Shown here: positions 33,421-48,400 of the stretch, piece by piece | Position numbering within the stretch: the first letter of the stretch is position 1 | Layout: each line of letters begins with the position of its first letter | DNA from: Megalobrama amblycephala | Lineage: Eukaryota > Chordata > Actinopteri > Cypriniformes > Xenocyprididae | Direction of reading: 5' to 3' | Length of the DNA: 64,000 bases | Assembly: GCF_018812025.1 (NCBI RefSeq) | Contig: NC_063044.1 | Coordinates: 42,809,330-42,873,329 of the forward strand | Program-made: the position numbers and the translations under genes | Notes under the pieces: model-generated | Seen by the model: the letters and a program-made list of their open reading frames with translations, nothing else | Told to the model about the DNA's origin: nothing | Databases searched by the model: none

Positions 33421-36400
33421 ATGATGATGCCCTGGACGGTCGGTGTTCTACTCTGCCTCCTTCTGGCTGTGGTCGGAACTGCAGGTAAAACCCACTTGAA
33501 AATGTCCACTGGGTAACACAGAGTACAAAAGATTATAAAGCTGTGATTATTTCAGTTGTTTCTGTAATGCAGGTGAAAGAGAGAGCAGCCAGACACATTT
33601 CTCAAGGGTGCATGTGAAAGCTTGAGTAGATGTGTGGTGATTGTGTGTGTGAGTGTGTGAATGCATTAACAGTGTCCTGCGCTGTGTATGACTGGACTGT
33701 GAGTTTCATTTGCGTCTCCGAGTTGGACGTAAGCTGCTACGCTAAATAAGTGTGAGTGAGTATTAGCACGTGTGTGTTTTGGAGTACAGTGGTGGTACCA
33801 TGGTACAGTATCAGAGGTAATACCATGCTACTGTATAATTATCATTTTAATAATTACGTATAATAATACTCTAAGTGTACATTTACACAACAACAATGTG
33901 CTAAAAACAGAAAAGTTTTTCCTTTGCATTTTTCACGTACAGACGACAATGCTGTCAAAATGATCCCCGTTCACACATATTCGCGAAAACAATTAAAAAC
34001 GCTGTATTCTGCTGCCAGGCCAGTAGAAGGTGTTGTAACTTTGTAAAGAAATACCACGCGCCTATAATACGCATGTGCATGATGTCACTGTTTTCAAAAA
34101 TTCACATTTTTGCAGTTTACACGGAGATGACAACGGTATCTTTTTCAAAAACTTTGAAACACTTTTCTTTTTTAAAGTTTGCATTTTCAGGCCCCCCAAA
34201 ACGCCGTTGTCGTGTAAATGAACAGCCAAAATGCATAAAACGTTTTCTGTTTTTAGTTGAAAACGGTGTCGTGTCAACGGACCCTAAGATATTCTAAAAG
34301 TACCATGGTGATACCCTAGTACAGTAAAACAAGGTTTTTCTGTGGTACTAAAAACATACACAGGGTTGTTATAGTTAAATAATTATTAAATTGGCTAAAA
34401 ATTAAACCTAAATAGTACTAACAGTAAAAAAAGCACATAGCAAAATTACTAAAATATACAGAATGATATTTTTCAATGATATGTTCCTTCAGTACGGAGC
34501 CCCGGACATGACATGCAGGAAAAAAAATAGTAGGCTAAATCATGCACACAATTTAGTAAATCGAGGGAACGAATTAGTAAATCGTGCGCACAATTTTTTT
34601 TTTTTCTTGCATGTCATGTGCGGGGCTCCGTACTTCAGTAATCTGTGTGTGTCAGTGTCCAGCAGGGAGCTGCAATGCTCCATGTGGCCTGTGGGGGTGT
34701 TGCATCCCGTGCAGGCTCAACTGGAGCGCTTCGAGGCGGGAACAGGCTGTGCGGCCAGAGAGGGCGGAGCTAAAGAGACCCATGTTATTTCTGTAGGAAA
34801 AGCCTCCAATAAACAGGTATAAGACGTCTGTCCGCTCATTGGTCGTGTTGATGTGCACACGCCCCACTCAGGTGTCCTGTCCACAGGTGACGGTGGTGTT
34901 GAGACCTTTGACCCTCTCTCAGCCTGTCAACCGGCCGGTGATTCTGGTGCTGAGCTCCCAGCATGCCATGCGGTGGGTGTTGGAAAATGAGGGACTGCCG
35001 CACAACATCAACGTAATGGTGCAGGTGTGTGTGATTCACATGACTATTATAGTTTTTTTTTTTTTTATTAATATTTAATACTAATAGTATTACTATTTAC
35101 TATTTATTATTAATGCTATTTGTATTAATTCTTTTACTGTTTATTAATGTTTTAATGTAAAATGATTTACAAGAAAATGCTATTGCAGTCTTTCTACTTT
35201 CTACAAAGTTTTCAAATAAAAAACTGTCATTTAAAATGTTGTTTTGCTTTTCATGTGGACAGAAATGTAGGCCATTTGACACTAGGTTTTTGTCACTTCC
35301 TGCCTGATTAGGAAGTGTGATGCAGTTCCACTGCCAGTGACAGAGGGCGCCACTTGACTGTTTAGAGAACTTGATCGATTTATGAAAAAAAATTAATTCA
35401 GGTGTTCAGTGTTATTGCATTTTAATACATTACAAGTAACACGAGATTACATTTTTCAAGTAGCGAATAAAGTAATGCATTAATTTTAAATGAACAACAA
35501 AATATCTGAGTTACTTTTTCAAATAAGTAATGCAAGTTACTTTGTTTTCCCATATATTGACTGATGCCTCTCTTGTCCCCATCTATATTCATGTTTTTAC
35601 TTATTTGTTTTATTGCCGAAGTAAGAATGTTGAACTTTCTTCTTCTGCATTCTATTCTTCTGCGATCCATAATGGCAGCACAGCTGAAAGGTTTGTTTGA
35701 GCTGCGCCCTCTACTGTACAGGCGTAAATATGCATTTCCTTCAGCCTGAGGCTTATTCATCTCACTTTTGGTGTAAAATGGCCTTTATATTTGCCAAAAA
35801 TGTAACTTTTTTATTAAAAAACAAGCAAGACTAGCCCAGGTAAGAAAAAGTAATGCAAACGCATTAAGGCAGGAACACACCAAGCCGACGGTCGGACAGT
35901 TTTTGTTCGTTGGTCGACTAAGTTTTCTCAGTGTGTTCCACACCGTCGGCTGAAGTTGGTTCTCGTTGGCTTTTTTCCAGCCAATTCGGCATGTTGAATC
36001 GGCGTTGGAGCTCGTCGGTCCGTCTGGCCATCTGATCGTTCTGATTGGCTGTTCAGATACTGCCACCTGCTGGTACGGAAAGGCATTTCATCTTGCGCAG
36101 GCGCAGAATGGACGTGCTACTTACTTACTTGGCCGTCAGCTGTCGAGCACCCTGCAGTCTGCTTTTATCGCCACTAGTTCGTTGGCATCAACTTGGTGTG
36201 TTCCTGCCTTTACTTTCCATAAAAAGTAACTAATTAGTTTCTTTTTTAGGGAGTAACAATATTGTAACACATTACTTTAAAAGTAGCTTTTCCCAACACT
36301 GGATGTTCACCTGCTCTCCCAGGTGTCCCTTAACTCCACGGCCGAGTCTTCAAGTATGTCCATCCGCGTGACGCAGGTTCCGTCTCTGCCGCGGCGGCCT

Positions 36401-39400
36401 CGAGTCCTGTTGCGCTGGATTCTTCAGCGACACGCCACCATCTCATCGCTCACACACACTGTACGCGCAAACCGTGTTTACCTTCGTCTGGGAGAGGGTG
36501 AGAACAAACACGGACATGCAGGATGATACTTTGCGATAATATTCATCCTAATGCTGTTCCCAAACCGTCTGCAGATTCCAGCATGCCAAGCGAGTGCCGC
36601 TTGCGATCTCTCTTTCTGTCGCAGAACTATTTGGCCTCAGAGATGCAGGAGCAGGACGTTCATGGCTGCACGCCGTCAGACGAGCCACAGGAGATGGAGG
36701 TCCATATCATCCGGCTGTGGTCATCAGGCTCCAGCCTGTGTGGGTGAGTTCAGCTCTCAAGGCTGTGTGGAAAAACTCTCAGAATGAGATGAGAAGCAGA
36801 AACTAAAAAAATGTACAAAATAACAATAAAAAGTAAGAAATACAACTGGAAAGTAATTGATAAATTAGTTACAATTAAATAAAGGTATATGCTAAAAGAA
36901 TATTAGCAGGCATACATAAAAAGGACTATAATAAATAAAAATAAATGTTTAATAATATAATATATAAAATAAGATAATATATACAAATTAACAATAATAT
37001 AACACATTTGGACACGATGGCAATTCAAAGTACAAATTGACAAAATTATGTGATTAACATAATTGATTGATTAACATAAAATATCAAAACATTTTATGTA
37101 AAATAAAATATTGTAAACAAATTTGTACACATAAAAGGGTACATAAGAAATAAATAAATAACAATTAATATATAATAAATACAAATTGAAGAAATTGATA
37201 AGTGTATTAAAACGAAATAAGGGTATACTCTGAAAGGAAAATAAGAGGCATACATATAAATGACAATAATAACTTATATGTTTTATTATAATAATCCAAA
37301 TAATGCATTGCATTTCTATTCATTTGAATACAAATGCAAGCCTCATTTTTCTACATTTAAACCTTCCCTACCAACACTCCATCATAACAGCATTGCTGTT
37401 CTCCATTATTATTTAACAAACTCACAATGATTCTCTATCATAATCGACAACCCGCCACAGATGCTGTGAAAAATAAATTGATGAAAAAGTCTGAAAATAA
37501 CATCATCTCTGTCTCAGCTCTTTGCAGGTGGAGGTGTCTGTCTCTCTGCTGCCCCCAGTGGCTTGTTCAGGTTACCACAGGATTGTTCTGATCCTCAGCA
37601 GTGCCGTTTCAGTCAACTGGGCTTTGGTTGCTCCAGAGGTCAGAGGTCACGTCAGGGTCTATGTAAGGCAGGACTTCATTAATGTGTATTTTTTTTACCT
37701 GTGCGCTTTTCCAAACACTTTCTTCAGTTGTGTCTCTCTCTTTCAGTCGTCCAACAGCGTTAGTCTACCGTACCGAACTCAAGCCCCCGACCTCAGCATG
37801 ACCAGCACCGTGAACTCTGACCTCCACAGCACCCCCGATCTTCTAGAATGGGCCAATCAGAATGGCTTTCCCAAAGTGACCTCATACTCCGAGGCTGATC
37901 TGGCCAATCGCTTTGTGATCAAGTTAAGAGGAGGTGGAGAAGGTGGGTGAAATAAAAAATAAAAAAAAAAGTATAATTCACATTGTGTGAGATATTGTAT
38001 CCCACAATGCAATGCATGAAGGTGATTTTGTGCTATTTGGCTTTTCATAATGTGTTGTTTCAGACTAGTGGAAAGAAAACACTTACACTTGCCAAAATAT
38101 ACTTTTTTAAATGTTTATTTTATTAGATTTTTCAATTTCAATACATATCTTTAAAGCCTATGAGTTTTTTCCTCCACTTCAGCATCACTTACACACACCA
38201 AAACTTACAGTTTTATTCATATCTATATTCTGAAGGTTTTTACTGAGGGGTTTGTTCATATATCATTCTCAATGATTTATAGCATATTTTATTCCTAAAA
38301 ACATGGTGAAAATGTGTTTTTTCTGTCTGTTGACGTGTATTTTCTGATTAATGGAGTTATAAAAAGAGATATCAAAAATCCCTTCTGTAAAAACCTTTAA
38401 CTCTTATGTGTGCAAATTGGTGCATAGGTAATTAGACAATGCCTCATTTGCATATTTAAACATAACATTTCAGAAAACTTGTAATACAAAAAATGTTTGC
38501 CATTCTTAATAGGATCGATCAACTGCAGATATATAGTGATGTCTAATAGCTATTTAAATTACCCTTTTCACCTGTGAATTCTTTAATTTAAAGGTGCCAT
38601 AGAATTGAAATTGAATTTACCATGCCATAGTTAAATGATAAGAGTTATATACATGGTAATCACATACAGTGAGCCTCAAACATCATTGTTTCCTCCTCCT
38701 TATGTAAATCTCGTTCATGCAAAAGACCACTGAAAAACAGGCGAATCCCAACATAACAAATAATAACACATTATTATTTACGTACCCAAAATTTACATAT
38801 ACCAGCCCATGTTCTAGGCAGTATTAACGTTGTGGAGCTGCACAGCCGAATCATCAGATGTTCTGCAGGTAGGCTATTGTGAAGCCATCAAGCAAGGACA
38901 ATAGCGAAAATGGCAGATGGATCCATAATAACTGTTCATGAACTGTTCATGATAACTGGACGCCATTTGCACAACATAATGAACTCATGTGACACGAATG
39001 GTACATACTACTGTTTTAATTGTTTATCATCACATATTGTCAACGCTTTCACATACTATTTTTAAAAAAGTATTCAGCTGCCTATGTAGACAGTGAAGTC
39101 GCTCACTGAGGTTTGTGACAAAGCATTTTTGTGATGCTCAGGCCCTGAGGTCAGGCCTTCAGACGAGCGGCTGCAGGACAACGTCATCATGACAGACAGA
39201 AGCAGAGAGGCGCTCAGCTGGCAGTGTGAGGGCGGAGCTCTTTCTGTTACCGTGGATACCCAGATGCTGCAGGTAACCCACACACTGCATGTTCCAAAAC
39301 CGGTGAAAATATTCCTTCTTTCTTTCTTTGTTTATAAAAGTGAAAAAGTACAAAACATGTTAACGCTGTTTAAGATTTAAGATTTTTTTTTTTTACTTTT

Positions 39401-42400
39401 ATGCATCAAGGATGCATCAAATTGATAAAAGTGACAGTAAAATATGGAAACTTGTTTCCGCCATGAAATACAAAAATAAAAAAGGTTTTTATCCCACAAT
39501 TCTGACATATTATTCTCACGGTCTTTTTTTCTCTGAATTCTTTTGTTCTTGTTGTTGATTAGGGTTTTTTTTTAATTAAAAAATAATTATATTTTAATCA
39601 TGAGAAGTTACTTTGTGATTGCATAGTGCATATCTTGCAATTCTAAGTTTATATCTCAAAATTCTGAGTTTATATATGGAATTTCTGAAAAAAATGTCAA
39701 TTACTTATTTTATTCTTTTTATTCCATATTGGAAGCAAGCTTCCATAGTAAAGCCATCTAAAATAAGTAAGTAAGTAAGTAAAGTTTATTTATATAGCAC
39801 TTATCACAGACAAGGAGGGTCACAAAATGCTTTACAATAAAAATAACAAATAAGATAAATAAAAATAAATATACTCTACAGTATCATAAGTACAAACAGG
39901 CAAATTGAGTAGCTTAATTAAAAGCTTGTCCAAAAAGATGCGTCTTTAGATGTTTTTTAAAATACTCCACTGAACCAATAGTTCTCAACTTTAAAGGAAG
40001 AGAGTTCCAGAGTCTTGGAGCCATTGCACAGAAAGCACGATCACCTTTTGTCTTAAGACATATTCTGGGGATAGTTAAAAGGTCTTGGCCTGAAGACCTC
40101 AGAGACCAACCAGGGGTGTGTGCATGTAAAAGATCCTGTATATACGAGGGCGCTTGACCATGCAAGGCCCTGTAAGTAATAACTAAAATTTTGAAATGCA
40201 CTCTAAAATGAATAGGAAGGCAGTGAAGAGCTTTAAGCACAGGAGTAATGTGTGACCTCCTGCTAGACCTAGTTAAAAGCCTGGCAGCTGCATTCTGTAA
40301 GAATGAAAATAAATAAATAAAAGCATGAACAAGCATCTCCATTTCCTTTTTCGAAACCAGAGATCTAATTTTAGCAATGTTCCTGAGATGGAAAAAACAG
40401 AAACGAACTACTGACTTTACATGACTGTTAAAAATTACAGCCAAATTTCTTATGTCACCACAATCAGAGGATGATAGACCATCAATGGCGTGCTTAATCT
40501 TAGGGGTAATGTTGTCCGGGGCAATAATCAACTCCTCAGTTTTATCTGTATTAAGTTGCAGAAAATTGTCTGCCATCCAATTGTTAATGGAGACTAAACA
40601 ATCCTGCAAAAGAGACAGTTTGTCTAGACTATCAGGACTAAAAGACATATATAATTGAATGTCATCAGCATAAAAATGATAAGATATTATTTTGAAACTG
40701 CGAATTATCTTGACAAGAGGAAGCATATACAGGTTAAAAAGCATGGGGCCGAGAACAGAACCTTGTGGCACACCATAGGACAATAAAACAGATTTTGACA
40801 TGAAAGAACCTATGGATACAGAAAAACTCCTGTCAGAAAGATAAGAAGAAAACCAGTCCAGAGCTGACCCAGAGATGCCTACCAGAGAGTTCAGTCTACC
40901 AATCAGAGTGCAGTGGTCAACAGTGTCAAACGCTGTGCTAAGATCCAGCAAGACCAGCACAGAACATTCACCAGAATCAGCAGACATCAAAATATCATTT
41001 GAAACCCTAAAGAGGGCCGTTTCAGTTGAATGGTTTTTACGAAAGCCAGACTGAAATTTATTACAGATATTATGGGCATCCAGAACATTATTTAACTGCA
41101 TTGCCACAACTTTTTATAAGATTTCGAAAATAGGTAGATAATAGGTAGATAGGAAGATAAGTTTCGAAAATAGGCCTATAATTGTTAAATGATGTAGCAT
41201 CAAGATTGCTCTTTTTCAAGAGAGGCTGAACAACAGCATGTTTAAAGCAACTAACCTGGCCTAGTCTTAGAGATAGGTTTATAATTGAAACCAAACACAG
41301 GCCAATAGATGTTATGGATTTCATTAACAGAGATGTAGGTAAAATATCCACAGGGCTCTGGGACGGCTTCATCTTACCAACTAAACTAATAATGTCATTC
41401 AAGGAAATGGGATAAAATGAGTCCAAAATGCAATGCCTGCCCTAACAGCCATAACCTTGTGTAATAGATTTAATAGAAATGTATAGATTTCTATTTCAAA
41501 TAAATGCTGTTCTTTTTAACTTTCTATTCATCAAAGAATCCTGAACAAGTTTTCTACAAAAATATGAAGCAGCACAACTGTTTTCAACATTGATAATAAT
41601 CAGAAATCTTTCTTGCGCACCAAATCAGCATATTAGAATGATTTCTGAAGGATCATGTGACACTGAAGACTGGAGTAATGATGCTGAAAATTCAGCTTTG
41701 ATCACAGGAATAAATTATATTTTACCATATATTCACATAGAAAATAGTTATTTTAAATTGTAAAAATATTTCACTGTTTTTACTGTATTTTTGATCAAAT
41801 AAATGCAGCGTTGGTGAGCATGAGATACTTCTTTCAAAAATATTAGAATCTTTTATTGAGATAAAACTTTTGAACTTTGACTAATTGAATTGTTTGAACA
41901 CACAGATTTCGCCAGTGACGACAGTGACCCTGCGAGATCGTGACTGCAAGGCCGAATTTAACGGAAGCCATTTCCTTTTGGTTTTCCCGGTCATTTCCTG
42001 CGGGACGGAAGGAGAAATGGATGGAGTGAATGGAAGAGTTCATTACACAAACACGGTAAGTGAGAGACAGAGACATTATTAAACTTAATTATAATAAATA
42101 TGATTATATAAATTTTAAAATTACAGGAAAAAACTAATTAGGTTAAATCCAGCAACAGTTCATAGTGACTACTGTTTTGTCAAGATCCATAAAATGATCA
42201 TAAAATAGCACTTCAGTGTGTTTATTTCTGTAACTAAAACTGACCTGGGTCACGCCGGCTCGCTGTTGCTCTGTTAGTTTGTGTGGTTGTATATGAAGGC
42301 ATAAACGTGTCAGTTGTAACCACAAACCAAACAGATGACCCGGGTCACACTGTACCAAATCCAACAGAACAAAGCATTATCAGGTTTGGAAATGGAAGCA

Positions 42401-45400
42401 CTTTAAAAGAAAAAGGGTGCATTTCTTACTTGTATATACTTGAATTGTGTTTTTAAGGTGTTCCTGTGGAAGCAAAAACCATCTGAGGGTTTGAGCAATG
42501 AGACGGACTGGGAGGGTTTGGATGTCATGAGTCCACTGGCTGTCCATGTGAGTGTTTCAAACCCTTGTGCACTCGCTGTCTAACCGTGATGGAAACTGGA
42601 AGCTCATATTTACTAATTTGTAACATTAGATGGACAGAGTGTTTTGGGTTACTTTTATCAAATGTTTGGGATTGATAAGATTTTTTTATGTTTTTGAATG
42701 AAGTCTTCTGTTCAGCAAAGCATTTATTTGATCAAAATACAGTAAAAACAGTAATATTGTGAAATAGTTTTACAATTCGTTCTAATTAGATGATTTGATG
42801 CTCAAGAAACATTTCTGATTATTAGTGATACACTGAAATGAAAATTCTGGGCTGAAACAGAAAACTTTTTTCTATAATTGTGTTAACGGTAACACTTTAC
42901 AATAAGGTTCATTAGTTAAACATTAGTTAATGTATTAACTAACATGAACTAACCATGAGTAATACATTTGTTACTGTATTTACTAATTTTCATTAATGTT
43001 AATTAATGAAAATACAGTTGTTCATTGTTTGTTCATGTTTGTTCACAGTGCATTAACTAATGTTAACAAAATTTTAATAATGTATTAGTAAATGTTGAAA
43101 TGAACATTAACAAAGATTAATAAATGCTGTAGAAGTGCAGTTCATTATAAGTTCATATTAACTAGTGTTGTTAACTAATGAATCTTATTGTGAAGTGTTA
43201 CTGTATTAACATTAGACTTTATTTATTTCATGAATTTTAGTGACGCACTACAATTAATTTCCATTTTTTTAAATATAAACATTTAAACGATAGCTGTAAT
43301 AACTTGTGTTCATGGCAGATTTATTCAAACATACATTAAATAATGAAGACATCACTAACAGGTTGAGTAAAAATATAATGCATTTGTCATACAGCAATGT
43401 GTTGCTTAAAATTGATCACAGTTTCCACAAAAATACTATTTTTCAAGATTTTCTGATGAATAGAAAGTTCAAAAGAACATAATTTATTTTAAATCTATTT
43501 ATTAGTAATGTTTCTCTTTTTTTTAATGTTTGGTCTTGTCTTGCAGTACAAATATCTAAACATTCTTACATAAAGATACATGAACTTGAGAAGCAAAATG
43601 ACTTAAGATATTAAAGGGCTAGTTCACCCAAAAATGAAATATCATATCAGATGTTAATACATTAATTAGTCACTCTCATGTCGTTCCACACCCGTAAGAC
43701 CTTCATTCATCTTCAGAACAAAAATTAAGATATTTTTGATGAAATCTGAGAGGTTTCTGTCCCTCCACAGAGACCTAATGCACAACATTCAAGGTCCAGA
43801 AAGGTAGTAAAGACATCATTAAAGTAACCATGTGACTCCAGTGGTTTAACCTCAATTTTATGACGCTACATGATTACTTTGTTTGCAAGCAACCATTGAA
43901 ACAATGTTAAATCAATGTTAATGTGTCAATCACTTTTGCACCCGCAATTAATGTTTAAAACTCAATGGTAATGGCATTGAATCAATCTCTAAAGATCTCA
44001 GTGGAGGGAGATTAAAGGGTTAGTTCACCAAAAAATGAAAATTATGTCATTTATTACTCACCCTCATATTGTTCCACACCCGTAAGACCTTCGTTAATCT
44101 TCAGAACACAAATTAAGATATTTTTGTTGAAATCCAATGACTCAGTGAGGCCTCCATAGGGAGCAATGACATTTCCTCTCTCAAGATCCATAAATGTACT
44201 AAAAACATATTTAAATCAGTTCATGTGAGTACAGTGGCTCAATATTAATATTATAAAGCGACGAGAATATTTTTGGTGCACCAAAAAAATAAAATAACGA
44301 CTTATATAGTGATGGCCGATTTCAAAACACTGCTTCAGGAAGATTCGGAGCACAAATTAATCAGTGTATCGAATCAGCTGTTCGGAGCGCCAAAGTCACG
44401 TGATTTCAGCAGTCAGATGGTTTGACACGTGATCCGAATCATGATTCGACACAAAAGATTCATAACGCTCCGAAGCTTCATGAAGCAGTGTTTTGAAATC
44501 GGCCATCACTAAATAAGTTTTTTTTTTGTTTTTTTTTTGGCGCTCCAAAAATATTCTCGTCGCTTTATAATATTAATATTGAACCACTGTACTCACATGA
44601 ACTGATTTAAATATGTTTTTAGTACCTTTATGGATCTTGAGAGAGGAAATGTCATTGCACCCTATGTAGGCCTCACTGAGCCATCGGATTTTATCAAAAA
44701 TATCTTAATTTGTGTTCTGACGATTAACAAAGGTCTTATGGGTGTGGAACGGCATGAGGGTGAGTAATAAATGACAGAATTTTCAATTTTGGGTGAACTA
44801 ACCCTTTAAACAACTCCATAAACAGCATTACCAGCTTTACTTATTACTAACCAGATTTAATTTATTTCTGTCCTTCATCTACAGAAGTTTTTTTTTTTTT
44901 TTTAATTAACAGATTAGATGTTTAGATATTGATTTTTATTGAAAATGTTTGGTCGCCATTACTGTGATCGGTGTTTCCTTTAATTGGGCAGTTTGACTCT
45001 TGGCTTTTTATCTGAGTTTGTGGTCTTGGTCTGTGGTCAAAACACATAATTTGCTGCAAAGAAAAGCCAGAAACAAAGATGATCAGGTGAAAAAAGATCA
45101 GCCAATGGGATCAGAAAATTGAGAAAGAAACAAAAACAGAAAGTTTTCCCTTTAAATTAAGTTTATTTTCCTCTGGTGTGCTTCTGCTCAGATCAGCTGT
45201 AATTCGTCTCTGTCCACTCACATCAGTCCATCAGATGTGACTCCGACCGTCCAGCCTGAGGAGGCTCTGCGTCTCAGTCCAGCAGCGGCTCCTCCCTGGG
45301 TGCCAAGAGCCCATGCGTCTCCCCTGCTGTCCATGGAGCTGTTCGTGACCGAGGCCTACGAGAAGAGACCCGTGGGGCCCTGCGTGATCAGCGCGTACGA

Positions 45401-48400
45401 CCGGCTCTACGTGCAGGTCAGTGCTTTCAGCTTCGGCGCTTCTTGAAGGTCAGAGCAGATGATAGATGGAGCTGGAGTTGATAACGTGATTAAACCAGCT
45501 CAAGGACCCCAGACTCCTGTCGCCATGTGGAGCTTCCTCTCCTTTTATAAGTGAATGAAGGCCACCAATGGACAACTGCACACATTCCTTGTGGAAAAAC
45601 AAACTGTTTGTGTGCAGCTGACTTTCTGTGAAAAAACAACATTTGACTAGCAACAAAAAAAAAAATGAATTACAGAACTTACATACAATAATTAAATATG
45701 AGTAATTAAGAACAGTAAAGATAGAAAACTAAAACTAAAAATTATGTACCGATAGTGTTTGATTTTTATATTTTCTGAGGAAAAAGTGAGAGGTGAGAGT
45801 TGTAAGGCTGTTTTCTATTATTTCTACAATTTTTGCCTGAAAAAAAAAGGTTTCTAAAATTGCTACACTGCAAAAAAATGCTGTTCTTACTTACTCAAAA
45901 TATCTTAAGGTTCTTAAATCAAGAAGCATTTTCTTGACAAGTAAAAATTATTTTGTTGTTTTCAGGAAAAATAAGTCAAAATTAACCTTATTTCAAACCA
46001 AAAATAAGATATATAATCTTGTTTTCAGTTTGAAATAAAGGTGCTAAAGAGGATGTTTTGTTTTATACATTTTTGCAATATTACTTGAAACTGTCTTTAC
46101 TAACTGATAAAAGACTATTTATTAGGTGCACTGAAAGGAATAATATTAATATACGTCATCTGTGCACGAGGTAGGGCCTTAAAAACATCAGCCAATCGAA
46201 TTGGCCCTCTGGCTTGTCAATCACTGCCATGACGTTCCTTGTGAGAGACGTGCGCGGCTGCGCGCTCCCGTAACTTTCCACACTCCACAGGCGCCGCATG
46301 CAATGTTTTTGTCAGGAGACAGGAGTAACAACTGCAGATTATGAGTTACCTGCGGTGAGTCCGACATAATGAATCCACTAACACGACACAGCGAATGCCG
46401 GTGGTAAACACTCGTGTTCCAATACTCGTGCACGAGTTTTGGGAGGCGTTCCCTCGAAATTCTTACGCCTGCGCTCATTTCAAAAACAGTCTTTGGTTTC
46501 TCAGTCGACGAAAAGATCCTCTTTAGCACCTTTAAGATTATTTTGCTTACCCCATTGGCAGATTATTTTGCTTGTTTTAAGGAAAAACTCACTTAATATT
46601 GACTTATTTTTCCTAAAAACAAGAAAATGCTTCTTGAGCTAAGAATTTTTAGATATTTGGACTGGAAACAAGACAAAAATTCTAAGTAAGAACAGCATTT
46701 TTGCAGTGGGTTTCAGCATGTTATTAGGTGGTTGCTAGGGTGTTGTGGGGGGGTAGCTAGGCTGCTTCCTTGTGGTTGCTAGGGTGTTTCTGAAGAAAAA
46801 GTGAGGTTTCTAAGATTGTTAAAGGTGGGTTGCTAAATGTGATTGCTATTATGTTGTTATGTGGTTTCTAGGCTGTTACCATGTGTTTGCTAGGGTGCTG
46901 TGGATGGTTGCTGCTACTCTCTTGCTATGTGGCGTTTGGTATATGATTTCTGTGTTTGGGTGGTTGCTAGGCTGCTTTGGGAGGTTGCTAAGCTGTTACA
47001 ATGTTGTTGCTAGGCTGGGGTGTTCTGGGTGGTTTCTAGGTTGTTGCTATGTCGTTGCTGGGGTGTTCTGGGTGGTTTCTAGGTTGTTGCTATGTGGCTT
47101 CTGGTTTGTTCTGGCTGGTTTCTAGGCTGTTGCTATGTGGCTGCTGGTGTGTTCTAGAAGGTTTCTAGGCTATTGCTTGGTGGTTGCTAGGGTGTTCTGG
47201 CTGGTTTCTAGGCTGTTGCTGTGTGGTTGCTGGAGTGTTCTGGCTGGTTTCTAGGCTGTTGCTATGTGGCTTCTGGTTTGTTCTGGCTGGTTTCTAGGCT
47301 GTTGCTACGTGGCTGCTGGGGTGTTCTAAGTGGTTTCTAGGCTGTTGCTACATGGCTGCTGGGGTGTTCTGAGTGGTTTCTAGGCTGTTGCTACGTGGCT
47401 GTTGGGGTGTTCTGAGTGGTTTCTAGGCTGTTGCTGTGTGACTTCTGGTGTGTTCTGGGGGTTCTAGGCTGTTGCTATGTGGCTGCTGGGGTGTTCTGAG
47501 TGGTTTCTAGGCTGTTGCTATGTGGCTGCTGGGGTGTTCTGAGTGGTTTCTAGGCTGTTGCTATGTGGCTGCTGGGGTGTTCTGAGTGGTTTCTAGGCTG
47601 TTGCTATGTGGCTGCTGGCGTGTTCTGAGTGGTTTCTATGCTGTTGCTGTGTGGCTGCTGGGGTGTTCTGAGTGGTTTCTAGGCTGTTGCTATGTGGCTG
47701 CTGGGGTGTTCTGAGTGGTTTCTAGGCTGTTGCTATGTGGCTGCTGGGGTGTTCTGAGTTGTTTCTAGGCTGTTGCTACATGGCTGCTAGGGTGTTCTGA
47801 TTGGTTTCTAGGCTGTTGCTACGTGGCTGCTGGGGTGTTCTGAGTGGTTTCTAGGCTGTTGCTACGTGGCTGCTGGGGTGTTCTGAGTGGTTTCTATGCT
47901 GTTGCTGTGTGGCTTCTGGTGTGTTCTGGGGGTTCTAGGCTGTTGCTATGTGGCTGCTGGGGTGTTCTGAGTTGTTTCTAGGCTGTTGCTACATGGCTGC
48001 TAGGGTGTTCTGATTGGTTTCTAGGCTGTTGCTACGTGGCTGCTGGGGTGTTCTGAGTGGTTTCTAGGCTGTTGCTATGTGGCTGCTGGGGTGTTCTGAG
48101 TTGTTTCTAGGCTGTTGCTACATGGCTGCTAGGGTGTTCTGATTGGTTTCTAGGCTGTTGCTACGTGGCTGCTGGGGTGTTCTGGGGGTTCTAGGCTGTT
48201 GCTATGTGGCTGCTGGGGTGTTCTGAGTGGTTTCTAGGCTGTTGCTATGTGGCTGCTGAGGTATTCTGAGTGGTTTCTAGGCTGTTGCTACGTGGCTGCT
48301 TGGGTGTTCTGAGTGGTTTCTAGGCTGTTGCTACATGGCTGCTAGGGTGTTCTGATTGGTTTCTAGGCTGTTGCTACGTGGCTGCTGGGGTGTTCTGAGT

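Larger units (their letters stand above)
34656..37942 (+). other. tgfbr3l: tgfbr3l exons for the N-terminal orphan region
   Basis: Six exons encode residues about 22-349, matching the membrane-distal orphan half of betaglycan that binds TGF-beta/BMP ligands. Matched blocks: ELQCSMWPVGVLHPVQAQLE with the downstream GTGCAAREGG cysteine; LRPLTLSQPVNRPVILVLSS; CRLRSLFLSQNYLASEMQEQ followed by GCTPSDEPQEMEVHIIRLW; LLPPVACSGYHRIVLILSS with SVNWALVAPEVRG; and DLLEWANQNGFPKVTSYSEA before ANRFVIKL. One N-glycosylation sequon (NST) sits at the start of the 36323 exon. The human TGFBR3L I recall is much shorter (about 290 residues, ZP only), so this fish gene appears to keep the ancestral full length. 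Confidence 0.85.

Noticed and set aside
37663..37746. Possible coding link joining two tgfbr3l exons in one open frame
   Set aside because: The interval has a good donor GTAAGG and acceptor TTTCAG, and the translated stretch is hydrophobic and absent from betaglycan; it is a short intron.
39914..41107. Longest open frame in the window (397 codons, - strand)
   Set aside because: It is the reverse transcriptase part of an L2-type LINE, not a host gene.
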